Below, in pieces: positions 48,384 to 59,850 of a stretch of 64,000 nucleotides of DNA (position 1 is the first letter of the stretch; every line of letters starts with the position of its first letter). The translations under genes and the position numbers were made by a program. Under the pieces are notes generated by a model that saw nothing but the letters and a program-made list of their open reading frames with translations, did not search any database and had not been told where the DNA came from. The stretch is from Paramecium sonneborni (taxonomy: Eukaryota; Ciliophora; Oligohymenophorea; Peniculida; Parameciidae): positions 1-64,000 of the forward strand of contig CAJJDN010000082.1 in the NCBI GenBank assembly GCA_905182985.1, written 5' to 3'.

Positions 48384-49207
48384 TAATTAATTAATTTACT
48401 TAATAATCTTTAAGTGATCAATATTATTAAAACAAATATTTATTAATATAGAAAATCTTTATATAATATAGATTGTAAAATTATGTTATATTTTTCTCAA
48501 GAAATATTTTCTAAAGAAGGAAATTAACTGTGAATACTATTTGACAAATACATTTGTCAAAAACTATCCGAATATGAAAGAATATTCAGAATTTCTCTAT
48601 CTTTTAAATTCTACTCCAACTGATTATCCTATATTAGCATGTTCAAATTTGTACACACCTTGGTATAGTACCAAAATATTCTATTTTATCAGAGTATACT
48701 TTTTAAAAGATTCATTTATAAGACTTAGAAATTCCCTTTTTTGTTAAATTTCTTTAATTTATAAAAATAAATTAGATATTATCAATACTATACAGAAATA
48801 GAACAAGAAAGTTTAATTGAGCTTGGTATTCAAAATTTAAGTTGATTTTGTATGAAATATTAAATATTGAAAAAGGGAAAAATTCATCTAAAAAGTTTAC
48901 AAAATACAAAAATTACTTGGTTAGTAATTTTATCATATATAATAGGTTGTTTATACTTATATTTCTTGTTATAGTATGACTTTATAGTAAAAGAAGGATG
49001 TTGATTAAATTAATATTTAAATAAAAACAAAAATTAAATTGTGATTTGAAATAAGTTAACAAAGTTTAATTTTTTTTCTACAGAGAGGAAAGGAAAATCA
49101 CTGAAATTTATTAATTTTTATTAATAAACTTAAACTAAAGGATTATAGATTTGTTATAACATGAATTTGAAAGTTTAATAATAAAGATTAAACTGATATT
49201 GCCTAAA
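48384..49207. other. Intergenic region with a short ORF
   Basis: Apart from the inverted repeat at 48540-48561, only one candidate was seen: a 93-residue plus-strand frame from ATG 48574 to TGA 48853 (MKEYSEFLYLLNSTPTDYPI...). Its composition is protein-like but no family was recognised, and it may be a relic. Confidence 0.35.
48540..48561. repeat. Perfect inverted repeat, 10-bp arms
   Basis: TTTGACAAAT, a 2-base spacer AC, then ATTTGTCAAA. It lies between the Schlafen-like gene and the pseudokinase gene, just upstream of the short ORF. Confidence 0.7.
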
Positions 49208-50669
49208 ATGATTGAATTTAAATTCATTTTAGAAAATGGAAAGATTTTATTATTTATTTTATAAAATACTAAATCTTATTTAATACAAAGACAATGTATG
49301 AAAACAGTTTATTTCTTATAGAAGGACTAAAAATTTAGAAAGGTAACAAATAGTCTATCTTATTGATTCCTTATGGAAATGGTTTGAAGTTAATAGTAAA
49401 AATTTAATTGATTTAGAACTCTTCTGATTATTCCTTGCTAGTAAATATTGACTTTTGTGATGACGATGTAATATTTGATTGGAGTCCATACAAAAAAATT
49501 TCAAAGAATGAAAATCTATATTTCTTAATACATTTTCATGGGTAGTTATTCAAAGTTTTTGGGACGTAAAATTAATTAGATTCTGTTTACGAATATTCTG
49601 CAAGAAAATATATTTTTAAAAGGAATGACATTTACACTTTGGATACCATAATTGAGACAACTTCCACATATCAAGTATTAATAGGTTATAAACATAGCTA
49701 TCGACAATAATAAATAGTTATAATGGTAAAAAATATATTGAAAAAAGAATTAATTAAATATATTCTCAAGAATTATCGAATTCAAGCATCACTAATTTTG
49801 GATGCGAAAAAGTACCAGAGGAGATACGTATCATATAATTGTTGAATATTCAACGATGTCCCTATATTTAAAAAATAGATTAAATTACTTTTGATGGGGA
49901 ATGTTATTCAATAATTTATTAAAATTCAACTTAAATTACCCTAAGATAAATTTTGAAGAAATATAAAAATCCTCCTGTTTCTTTTATAATTGAAATCCTA
50001 GAACAATTACTTATTGGTAATTAATAATTAAAATTTTAGTCTTGAGCATTTTTGAAGAATTAAAAATAATTCATAATGGAATCACCTTAGATAATTTATG
50101 TTATTCTTAGGAATATAATTCTGTATTTTTGTGTAATTTTTCTCATTCTATATTTGAGACAGAGATTCGATCATAAATGTATTATTAATTTGAATTTTAG
50201 AAAAGGTAATTCGATTGGATTTATTCCACCAGAGTAATATTAAATTAATTTTGCTATCTCCACATAAGCCAATATATATTAATTAGGAGTTCTTTTATAC
50301 TATATGTAAACATAATAAAGCTAATATAGGCTATTTAATGAAAATCCATTTGGCAAAGATTAAAAAAATATACTATCTAATAATATTGCTGGAAAATATT
50401 AAATTCCTAGTATAAATTATGACAAGAATATTGTTGAAATTATGAAATCAATGCTTCAAAAGAATCCATAAAAAAGAAAAAAACCTAAAGAATATTTAGC
50501 ATCAAAGATTTTGAAGCCAAATTATCGATCAAAAATTTCAAAACATTCTTTTTTTACTTTTTTTGAAGACAATTTTAATTTTAAAATCGATGAATTCAAA
50601 GTAGAGGAAGATCTAAATTTCATTTAAAATGTGAAAATTTTGTAAATAAATAAAAGGAAGAAGGAATGA
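49208..50669 (+). CDS. Pseudokinase with N-terminal PH-like region
   Basis: 447 residues after five introns (26, 23, 23, 22 and 24 nt); the coding sum is an exact multiple of three. The first 160 residues (MIEFKFILENGKILLFIL..., LLIPYGNGLKLIV, ENLYFLIHFHGQLFKVFG) look like strands of a PH-type domain. The kinase-like part has a helix-C region EEIRIIQLLNIQRCPYIQKI, hinge ECYSIIYQNST, helix E EILEQLLIVLSIFEELKIIH and a C-lobe GFIPPEQYQI, QLGVLLYYMLFNENPFGKD, MLQKNPQKRKKPKEYL. The catalytic loop reads HNGITLDNLCY instead of HRDLKPEN, the metal motif reads CNFSHS instead of DFG, and APE is PPE. It keeps the fold but should not phosphorylate. It lies 109 bp upstream of an active-looking kinase gene. 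Confidence 0.8.
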
Positions 50670-50778
50670 ATTGATTATATTTTGTGGTAGAATTATCATC
50701 ATTCATTTTGAAATTATTTAATTTTTTTAAGATGCACCTGAAGAGTGTTATCTTTTAATTTATAAAATATATTTTATA

Positions 50779-52301
50779 ATGAAAAAAAATAGAGATAAAT
50801 AATTGGATGAAATGAGATAAAAAATTAAGTAATCTCTATTTACTAAAAAAGAAATAATAAGCAAAAATGTAGATAATTCCAGAATTGTTAAAAGATCAAC
50901 AAGCATAACTTTATTAAATATTTAATCTTAGGCTAAATCTAACTAAAAATAAATGACTTTTATTTAGAATCGTTTTCATGATTTATACCAAATTGGTTCA
51001 ATCATAGGCTAAGGTTCAAATGGGATTGTTAAAGTTTGTTACAAAAAGACTTAATCAATCTAACTCATGAATTTTGGTCATATTCCAACAAAATATGCTG
51101 TAAAAATTATACTTAATGCTGATGATCCTGAATTAATAAACACAATCACATAGACATTCATTATCAATAGAGAGTTAAATAGTTTACCATAAATAATCTA
51201 AGTTTATGATTTATTTATAGATGAAAATGAAAAAGTTGCATATTTGGTTATGGAATATTGTGAATGGAAAAGTTTGGAATATTATGTTGAGAAAAAATAA
51301 CTGACGATTAAATAAATTAGAGAAATTATAAGAAATTTAATAATTTCTCTTAAATCTATACATAATAAAGGAATTTGTCATAGAGATATAAAGCCAGATA
51401 ACATTTTAGTTAAACTAGGAAATCATATTGAAATAAAAATTATTGATTTTGGTGTGTCAAAATAGTATTTCAAGAAAAATAAAAATGGAATTATTTTTAA
51501 TCAAATGTGGACAAGAACTGGTACAATATTATTTTAAGCTCCAGAAATCTTTTTATGTGGTATTTATAATGAAAAAAGTAAATAATTAAAATTAAATTAA
51601 TAGTTGATATATGGTCTTGTGGAATTATTTTATATCAATTATTATGTCATAAATTTCCTTATTTGGCTGATACAATTATAGATACAATTGAAACTATAAC
51701 AAATCCAAATTGTAATCCATGGAGATAATAAGAATTTTTAGATTTGCATTATTTGTAATAAGATTTATTAAAGCGTACATTAAACAAAGATCCAAAAAAG
51801 AGATTGTCAGCAGAAGAGTTTTTATTACATCCTTGGATTTCAATGAAAACAAATTAATATGATAAAACGATGGATGACACTTAAATTTAAAAAAAGAAAT
51901 CCAAATTACATGATTTTAAAATTGCAACCTGTCTCTAATTGAGTGATATGTTTAATTCATATAAAAATTCAAGTCCATTATATTTAAATCCGATGTAAAA
52001 TGGAATTACTATTAATGACAAGAATAATATGAATCATGTGTATTTTAACAATAATAATAAGAATAAGAATGATAATGGAAATATAAAGATAAGTGATTTT
52101 ATGATACGAAGTAAGTAGATGTTGAGTGGGAACAGCAGTTTTTTATTTGCAATAGAAAGTTCATAGGAGAATTCTCCAAGTATAAAAGTTGATTAATAAG
52201 AGTTATATTTGGATGAGAAATAATCTGATGAGGTATTGAAATGCAGATATGAGAGTAGATTTTTGCAATATGAATATGAAAATAAAAAATTTTGGAAATG
52301 A
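50779..52301 (+). CDS. Ser/Thr protein kinase, CAMK-like
   Basis: 498 residues with one 26-nt intron near 51579. The basic Gln-rich head of about 60 residues is followed by YQIGSIIGQGSNGIVKVCYK (Gly loop), KYAVKIIL (catalytic Lys), YLVMEYCEWKSLEYYV (hinge), GICHRDIKPDNILVK (HRD loop), IIDFGVSKQYF (DFG), MWTRTGTILFQAPEIF, DIWSCGIILYQLLCHKFPYL and RTLNKDPKKRLSAEEFLLHP. All catalytic residues are present. The C-terminal 150 residues are Asn/Ser/Lys rich without EF hands, so it is not a CDPK. The substrate is unknown. Tandem placement after the pseudokinase suggests a common origin or partnership, which is an inference. Confidence 0.88.
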
Positions 52302-52380
52302 ATTGATATTTTTGTTTGTTAATACAGAAAATAACTATAAAATAAAATAAGTGGAATGAAAGATAAAATATGAAATGAAA

Positions 52381-52746
52381 TCAATCATTTAACTTGTTTA
52401 AAAGTAAGGTATAAGATTCTTTGACTGCAAGGAAGTGTGTATTTGAATTAATATCTAATAATTTGTAAGTTTAGAATTTTTTAAATGGATTGGGTGGTTT
52501 ATGATTAATGTTTTTGATAGGTAAAATTAATTTAGAATCTTTAATTTTCGATTCTGATTTAGTGGTTTATCCTTAAAATTTAGTTTAATTATGAGGATTA
52601 TTGATAAGTTTTTTAGGTAATTAAGGTGGTGTTGTAATTAACTAATTATCAAATTCTTGATTTATAGATTGATCAAATGATTGATGTTAAACTTAGATTT
52701 GGGTTGTTTTTTTAGGAGTTGATTTATTAGTGAAACAACAAAACAT
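52381..52746 (-). CDS. Small hypothetical protein with MFCC start
   Basis: Intronless 121-residue frame, ATG to TGA: MFCCFTNKSTPKKTTQIQVQ, then Gln/Asn/Pro-rich sequence, KINHKPP-type basic stretch and FLAVKESYTLLLNKLND at the end. The Cys pair right after the start could be palmitoylated and anchor the protein to a membrane, which is an inference. No family was recognised. It converges with the kinase gene (80 bp between stops). Confidence 0.65.
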
Positions 52747-52830
52747 TAGTAAAAATAATAATAATTAAATGTAATAATAATAATAATGATAATAAATTTA
52801 GAAATATGATATATGTATATTTTAATGTGA

Positions 52831-53352
52831 TCACATATAGCTAGCTAAGATTCCTTCTTTCCAAACTCCTCTAATAACTTATCCATTTAGTGTTGTATAT
52901 GATCCTTCTCCATCAATCATTCCATCATTAAATTTACCTTCAAATTTTTCACCATTAGTTAATTAAAGTGTTCCTTATCCATGCATTTTACCTTCAAAGA
53001 ATTCACCTATAAAAATGATAAATATAAATATATACCTTCATAACCTAACCAACCATTATCAATACCACTAAGATCTTAATAATCAAAAGCACCTTCAATT
53101 TATTCAGCTTAGAAATTAATCAATTTGCCTTATCCATGATATTAATTATCATGCCAATAACCACTATATACTTCATTATCATTTTAATCAGTTAAAACAC
53201 CAAATCCTTCTCTTGTAGCTGGTTCATATCCTTATCCTCTATATATATATCCATCTTCATATTATAATGCTAAATCTTATAATTATTAATCTTAATCATT
53301 ATTTTCAGGACTAAAATAATAATAAATTATATAGATTACTTTTCATATTATG

Positions 53353-53385
<33 letters not shown>

Positions 53386-54240
53386 TAGATGGTTAATATT
53401 AATTTTATTATTATGGATTTTAATATCTTTAAACTAAATCTCTAGTTCTATCAATAGCATCTTAAAATTTCTTTTCTAAATCTTCATCTTTTTATGATAA
53501 TTATTATGGTTTGTATTATTATTATTATTATGGTTATTATTCAGGTGGTCTATATTATGGTATTTATTAAACTTTTGCTTATGATGGTACTTATTATTAT
53601 TATGGTGGTTAAACTACTTTATTTTACATAGGTTGTTAGACTAATTATTATTAGATTGGAGTTTAGACTTAAGGTGGAACATATGGACGATTCACTTATT
53701 ATGTTTAAGGTTATTAATATTATTATGGTGGATATGGTTAAGGTTACATAGTTCTTGGAGGTAATGACTATGGTTATGGTTGTTATTATCTATATTATTG
53801 AACAGGCTATTTAATATATATTGATATTATTACAGCTTGCTAAGGATATTAAACTTGAGTTGGTGGAGGTGGTCTCTATGGACTTTAAGTATAGATTGGA
53901 CCTTATTAATATATTTATTATGGAGGATAATTTGGACCTGGTATTTACTATCCACCAAATCCTTATGGTGGTTATGCATATGAGATTCTCTACCCTTAAG
54001 GTGGTAAAGCTTTATTAACTATCTAAGGTTAAGGTTGAGGATAACCATATACTTGAGGAGAACGATATCCCTATTACTATTCAAAATAAATTCAAAATCT
54101 ACTTATGGTATTTAAAGAGGATATTATCCTTAAGGTGGGTATTATGGTCTTGGCTATACTTATGTTGGTGGAATGTAAGCTTAATTTTAAACTTATGGTC
54201 TTTATGGTGATGCCATGTAAAAAGGCTATTGATATGCCAT
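52831..54240 (-). CDS. MORN-repeat protein with long Gln/Pro/Tyr-rich head
   Basis: 432 residues with four introns (26, 27, 29 and 29 nt), exact frame. Residues 1-250 are a prion-like head: MAYQQPFYMASPQRPQVQNQ, PPQGQRISYAQPPQGFGGQQ, then Gln runs encoded by TAA repeats, including about ten Gln at 53355-53390. A helix KDEDLEKKFQDAIDRTRDLV follows. The C-terminal third has MORN repeats: YIYRGQGYEPATREGFGVL, YSGYWHDNQYHGQGKLI, YEGEFFEGKMHGQGTLQLTN, GEKFEGKFNDGMIDGEGSY, and IRGVWKEGILASYM at the end. MORN repeats typically mediate membrane or cytoskeletal attachment. Similar proteins occur in ciliate cortical structures, but localisation here is unknown. Confidence 0.82.
53355..53395. repeat. 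TAA/TTA trinucleotide repeat encoding polyGln
   Basis: About 12 consecutive TTA units on the plus strand, TAA on the coding strand, all Gln in the ciliate code, inside the MORN-protein gene. Confidence 0.8.
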
Positions 54241-54412
54241 TTTATATATTAATATTTTAAATATTAATTCATTTCTTTTAACTTCTCACACTTTATAAAT
54301 TTATTTTCATTCATTATTTACTTTTTATTAATATATACTTCTTTTCATTCTCTTTACTACCTCTAACAACTAAACTAAATTCAATTAATTAAATTAATTA
54401 TTATTTAATAAT

Positions 54413-56154
54413 ATGATAACAGCAACTAGATCATTAAATGTTAGATTACCTTAATTAAGCATTAAAAATCTTGAAAAATCTAATAAACCTACAATTAGAT
54501 CTATTAATAATGTGTATGATTATTCCAATTCACCACCTAAAACTAGAACTGATAATATTTCTAGAGGTTCCCTATCAACTCCTATACAATATTGTCGATA
54601 TTCATGTTATAATATATGTAGAGTAGATTCTTCATTTAATGATTAAGAAATCTTTAGTGCTTAATTAAAAAGTGTTTAAAGAAATGAAAATACAAAAAAT
54701 ATTAATACCGATTAAATTGATAAATTAACATCCAGAATCAAAAAACTTACTAAAACTAAAATTAAAATGTAAGAATCTATATCTACTAAATAATATACTA
54801 AAAATGAACCTTATATTCAAAAATAATCTGAAAAATAATTACCAAATAGTCCCAAATTAACTTTAAAAACAGAAGAAAAATAAGATGAAATTGAAAATTA
54901 ATAAAAAAAACTCATTCATGAAAAAATGTAAGAAATCTATTCACAAGTACAAGCTATACTCAAATCTCATAAAGGTTATGTTAGGTAATCAGAAAAAAAG
55001 AATGTCTATATTAAATTAGTACAATTAAAAAAAGAATTTAAACTTGTTAATCAAGATTATAATGAATTTTATATTAATCATACTAATGATCAATTCAAAT
55101 GTAATATATAATACGTCTATGATTAGTGGATTTTTTAATAGTCGATCGAATTGAGTAATTAAAATAATTATTTGAAAATAAGAGACCAACTAAACGGAAT
55201 TGTGGTAGTCTTTTTGATGGAATAGATATATCTATTGTAATCCATACAGATGCTGATGAAAAATTAAATAATATTGATTTTAAAGAAATCTCTGAGAAAG
55301 ACTTTGAATAATCTCAAGATTAAGTTGAATTATTTACTGATTAAATGACAGATTGTTCACCAGCTAATAGTACTACTAGAAGAAGAACTACTAATTTAAA
55401 TAAAAGAGTATCCAAATAATATGCTATATAACCTATTTAAATCTAATAAGAAATTATATAATAATCTTAATAAATTAGAAGAAAGAGTAGTATTAAATCA
55501 ATTAATACTCCTCTTACACCCAAAACTCCTGATTCTCCATCTACTATGACATCTAGAAATAATAAATTTACTGCTCAATAAATACTATAACAAAAATTAA
55601 AATTACCAGCTACTCCACCAAAAAAGTAAGACTAATAATAATTCTAAGAAGACAAAAATAATATTTTAAAAAAAGAAATTTAAAAAAGATAATCTAAACT
55701 CATTTCTCGTAAAACTACATTAGATTTATAAAAAGAACCAAAATAAAAATCTAGATTAAATTCTAGAAACAGTCTAATAGAGGTAACTGAAAATTCAGAT
55801 AATGAATAGAAAATTATACACAATTTTCAAACTAATTAATCTTAAATAAATATTGAAAATAAACTAGAAACTGATATAATTCTAGACTAAATCTAAGATT
55901 AAATAGAATAACAACCTCTATAAATTTAACCATAAATTTAAATTGTCTCAAAAAATGAATAATAACAATAATAATAATAATAATAACATACTATTCATAA
56001 AGAAATTAAAGAATCTAAAATTATACAAGATTTGTATTCATCAACATTTATATATGATCAAGATATTTTAAATAAGCAGAGAAAAAATAAACACAAAAAT
56101 CAATGGTACTAAGATATATAATCAATTTTATCTAATTATTATTAATTCTTTTGA
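54413..56154 (+). CDS. Hypothetical Gln/Lys/Ser-rich protein, 571 aa
   Basis: One 26-nt intron near 55099-55124 restores an exact 572-codon frame ending NYYQFF-TGA. The head is basic and Ser/Thr rich (MITATRSLNVRLPQLSIKNL). A helical part follows (ENQQKKLIHEKMQEIYSQVQ, GYVRQSEKKNVYIKLVQLKK). The second half is disordered and Lys/Gln/Ser-rich, with TPLTPKTPDSPSTMTS (several Ser/Thr-Pro sites) and a Gln run near 55960-55990. It looks like a phosphorylated cytoskeletal or regulatory protein, but no domain was recognised. Confidence 0.7.
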
Positions 56155-56226
56155 TTAATTTTTGTTTTATAGATTAATATATAATTGGAAAATTAAATTA
56201 ATATAACAAAAAATGTATATCCAAAA

Positions 56227-58073
56227 TCAAAATCCATAATCAAAACAGTCTCTAGTTTATTATCCATTTTTAATAATTTCCTACTTTTTACCTGCAAATG
56301 GTATTCTATGTAACCAATCTGAAGGAACTCCTTTATAATTTTTTGGATTAAGCTCAATTGGATCTAATGATTACAAATAATTAGGTGGTGGATTTCTAAT
56401 ATATAAATAATATATTACTTATCATCAAAAGACTTAACTTCTTATAATTGACTTGTAATTTATTGTTTTAAATCTTATTTAGGAGATGATTTCAATAAAG
56501 ATGGATTAATTTCATTGACTTTGCATGTAAGTCTATTAGCCTTTTCTTTTTTTTATTTTAATTCTTCAATAAATTTATTATTTGCTTTATCTGGTATGGC
56601 TAATTAATCATCAATTTATAATTTAGATTCTGATTAAATTTAAACTTTTTTATCTTTATTCTTTTTAGATTCTTTAGTTTTCTAATCATTGCTAATTTTA
56701 GATTTATTTTCATCTTTATCCTTTTGCTATTTTTAAGTAGGATTATCAATAACAGATTAAGGTCTTTTTAGTCCTTTTTTTTTAGATTAATTTTATGATT
56801 TATGTTAGATTTGAGATTCTCCTTAAATACTACCAGCTTCAGATGCAAATCTAAGAGTATTAGTTAAATCAGGTTTTTTAATATTGAATTCAGGAATAGT
56901 AGATTTACCTTGTGAATCAATTTATTTTTTAAATTCTGAAAATGGTTATGGAGTTAATTGATTTCTTTATTTTTATGCTTCTACTTATTCAGGATTTAAT
57001 CTGTCTTATTCTCTACAATTTCTAGGTGGTTCAGGTTCAACATTTGCAACAGCAGCTCCTTTTCTTAATGCATTCTAATAAGTTTAAATATAATATGGAT
57101 CATTTTTATTTCTATGAGGTTATACATTATGAGATAACATATGTTATCCATATACTATACCTCCAACAGATGGATTAATATTATTAAATCCATATGGACC
57201 CCAAGCAGGTTTACCAAAATATGTTGTAAATGCTGTATCAGCTATCCATCTTGTTTCTCCTTAAAATTTCTTTATTCTATCTTTCCTTCTTTATAATTTA
57301 GCTGCATCTTCTGGATCATTTGGATCAAGAGTCTTAGCTTTCTTTATAAATTTAGTTGTCATCTTTTTTTACTATTAATCATCATCTTAATCATTTTCTT
57401 AATCTTCTTCATCAGATGAAATTATTTCATCTTCATCTTTCTTAGAATCCTCATAGTAAAAACCACTTTATGGATACTAAACTTTATATTATCCTTTAAA
57501 ATTTTTATTATTTTATTCTAACTATTACATTAACTCATTTGTATCTTTTATATCTTTTACTATATAATTATCTCTATATGCTGTTTATAATTTAGGATTC
57601 CATTATACAGGTAATTTATATTAATTTTCTTAATCTTCCTATATATTAATCTATGGATTAGGTTGTTTTTTAAAATCAATACAATCACATTATTATGCTA
57701 TATTTTTTATTGTTTTATCATCCAATTCTAAATTATTTTAAAATTTTAAATATACTTTATACTAAAATTTAAGAATCTTCCACTTTTAATTTTTCAATTT
57801 TTCTAAAATTATCTTTATTTTCAGTTAACCAATGTTGATTTTCATGATTTATTCTTGTTATTAATTTTTTTGTTTCTGGTTCTTTTTCAACTTAAATCTT
57901 CTTTTTAAAATCCCAAGGTTCATCTTATTCCACTGGCCATTTCATTATATCAAACATATTAGGTTCTTAATTTCTTGGTTTATTTTTTTTGCCAAATACT
58001 TTATTCTCATCTTTATTTAAATTATAAATTTACTTTCATAGACTTATTTTAAGACTTATTCTTTATTTTTCAT
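56227..58073 (-). CDS. Hypothetical protein, 592 aa, conserved Trp/Pro/Gly core
   Basis: Three introns (23, 22 and 23 nt) give an exact frame from MKNKEQVLKQVYENENKV to QTRDCFDYGF-TGA. Notable parts are FDIMKWPVEQDEPWDFKKKI near the start, an acidic patch SSDEEDQENDQDDDQQQKK, and a compact core GETRWIADTAFTTYFGKPAW, GPYGFNNINPSVGGIVYG, HNVQPHRNKNDPYYIQTY. A Lys/Gln-rich charged region follows, and the end has NPPPNYLQSLDPIELNPKNY and GVPSDWLHRIPFAG. The core looks like a folded or binding motif, not low complexity. I could not name the family. Confidence 0.7.
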
Positions 58074-58167
58074 ATGACTGTTAAAATTGATGAATAATAA
58101 ATAAATTTAATTTTAATATTATTTATTTTATTCAAACTACTGTTAAATGGAAAATATAAGATCATCA

Positions 58168-59166
58168 TCATTATTATTATTGAATATCATCACTTTGTTC
58201 CTCCTGATATTATTTAACTTCTCTTTCAATTTATTACTAAATCTATTATTCAACAGTTTCATCTTATCTTATGGTTTCAATTTATGATTCTTCATTAACT
58301 TATGGTATTTCTGATAATTATGGTTTAATTTATGGATCTTATAACTATTCTACTTCTTATTTTTATGATTGAACTTTTTCTTTTATTTCATTAATCTTCT
58401 CTAAAGCTTTAGTTTCAATAGATTTAGCTTTTAAACTATAAATAAATAACTATATATTATTACTTAATAATTGGTTAAAGTTGAAATGATAATTATTATT
58501 ATGGTTTATCTTTTTTTTTTGAAGTAATTGAGCTATTATTTGTAGAGTCTCTATAAGAATATGTCATATTATTTCTTAATTTATAATTTTGATAAGTTAT
58601 TACCTTATTATATTCATATAATTTTAACATTATTGATAACGTTGTAATCTCATCATCAATCTTTAATTTTCTTTATAAGAATGTGAGAATTCATCTAATT
58701 TCAAAACTGGTTCTTATTTCATTAGTCGATCTGCAATTTTAATATTTTCATTTTGTATTTATTAAGCTTGATTCTTACGAAATGTTAAGTTTAAATTGTG
58801 AGGGTGATGTAAATTTTCATCTTCATATTTATAGTAATCTTATTACATTGGTCTATTGCAAATTTCTGTTATTTTTTAATATAACTAGCTGTTACCCTTG
58901 TTTATACGCTCTGATTATTCTAAATGAATAATAGATAAAAAATACCATTTAAATCGAAACGTCTTCTTTATTATCTAATATTATTTCTTTTTTCTAAGAT
59001 TTCTAAATGTTATACTCTTTATTAAGATTAAGTTTTTTTGGTTTTGATTTCATTCAACTTTTTTAAATGAAGATCATATGATCTATTTTACAATAAATAT
59101 ATACTTCTCCCTCTAAAATATTTAGTCTAATTTATAATTATAATTGTATTAATGATTAGATCTCAT
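58168..59166 (-). CDS. Hypothetical Gln-rich coiled-coil protein, 297 aa
   Basis: Four introns (22, 26, 29 and 28 nt) restore an exact frame. It starts MRSNHQYNYNYKLDQIFQRE, continues with LHLKKLNEIKTKKTQ and LEILEKRNNIRQQRRRFDL, and ends with a long Glu/Gln/Lys helix (KALEKINEIKEKVQSQKQEV; EQQIQQQIEREVKQYQEEQ) and a Gln run before TGA. It is probably coiled coil. It is divergent from the gene at 59197, with only 30 bp between start codons, so promoter elements for both must overlap or lie inside coding sequence. Confidence 0.7.
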
Positions 59167-59196
59167 TAAATAAAATAAATAATATAATTAATAAGA
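59167..59196. promoter_or_regulatory. 30-bp divergent intergenic region
   Basis: Only A and T with two G residues between two start codons facing apart. Both 5' UTRs must be extremely short, as is known for Paramecium transcripts. No element is recognisable. Confidence 0.5.
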
Positions 59197-59800
59197 ATGT
59201 CACAACCGTCCGAAACTAAACAATCAATATAAAGTGGCAGGATGGTGTTACATCCATCATTAAAGTTAGATAAATCTGCTGCTTTTTTCAAAAATACAAG
59301 AGTTAGTTCATGCTCTTATGTAAGAATGAAAAAAGGTAATCCTGAAGTAAGATTTCAATATTCATTATATTAATAGGCTGTTCCATTTTATGAAATTGCT
59401 AATAAAACACCTGCAGAACATGAAACTAAATCTACATTTACAACTTCATCTTATGCGTATTAATATATTATTATAATAAAACAGAGATGATTATAAAGTA
59501 AGACCTAATCTACATGTTGGATCTACTAATAAATTATTAGAACCTTATAATACAGGATCATTTAGATCAAGATTACCTGAACCAGATGCTCCTATTTTAA
59601 CTAAAAATGCTTCACAAATTGAATTAGGAGAAAGACAGTATATAACTATTATTATTAACACTCTTAGTTTCAATGTAAAAAGACATTTCTTAAGCACTGC
59701 TCATAATGTTTATGGAAATTTCGGAAAATAAGGAAATATTACAAACCCAGGAATATTATCAGAAAAAACTAAATGGCATCATCATTTATAATAAAAATGA
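59197..59800 (+). CDS. Hypothetical protein, 181 aa, possibly ciliary/cytoskeletal
   Basis: Introns of 28 nt (near 59459) and 30 nt (near 59639) give an exact frame from MSQPSETKQSIQSGRMVLHP to EKTKWHHHLQQK-TGA. It is low in hydrophobic core residues and rich in Tyr, Asn, Pro and His: NTRVSSCSYVRMKKGNPEVR, YKVRPNLHVGSTNKLLEPYN, FRSRLPEPDAPILTKNASQI, FLSTAHNVYGNFGKQG. The extended, Pro/Tyr-punctuated style resembles microtubule-associated or inner-junction proteins of axonemes, but this is only an impression. Confidence 0.65.
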
Positions 59801-59812
59801 TTATTTTCAAGA

Positions 59813-59838
59813 TAATATATATATATATATATATATAA
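59813..59838. repeat. TA microsatellite between convergent genes
   Basis: A run of about 13 TA dinucleotides in the 50-bp space between the stops at 59800 and 59851. Confidence 0.8.
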
Positions 59839-59850
59839 ATATTTATTATT

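Noticed and set aside
53821..54018. 65-codon plus-strand frame
   Set aside because: Shadow of the Gln/Pro-rich head of the MORN gene on the minus strand.
59813..59838. Telomere or origin
   Set aside because: It is a plain TA microsatellite between convergent genes; no G-rich telomeric repeat occurs.
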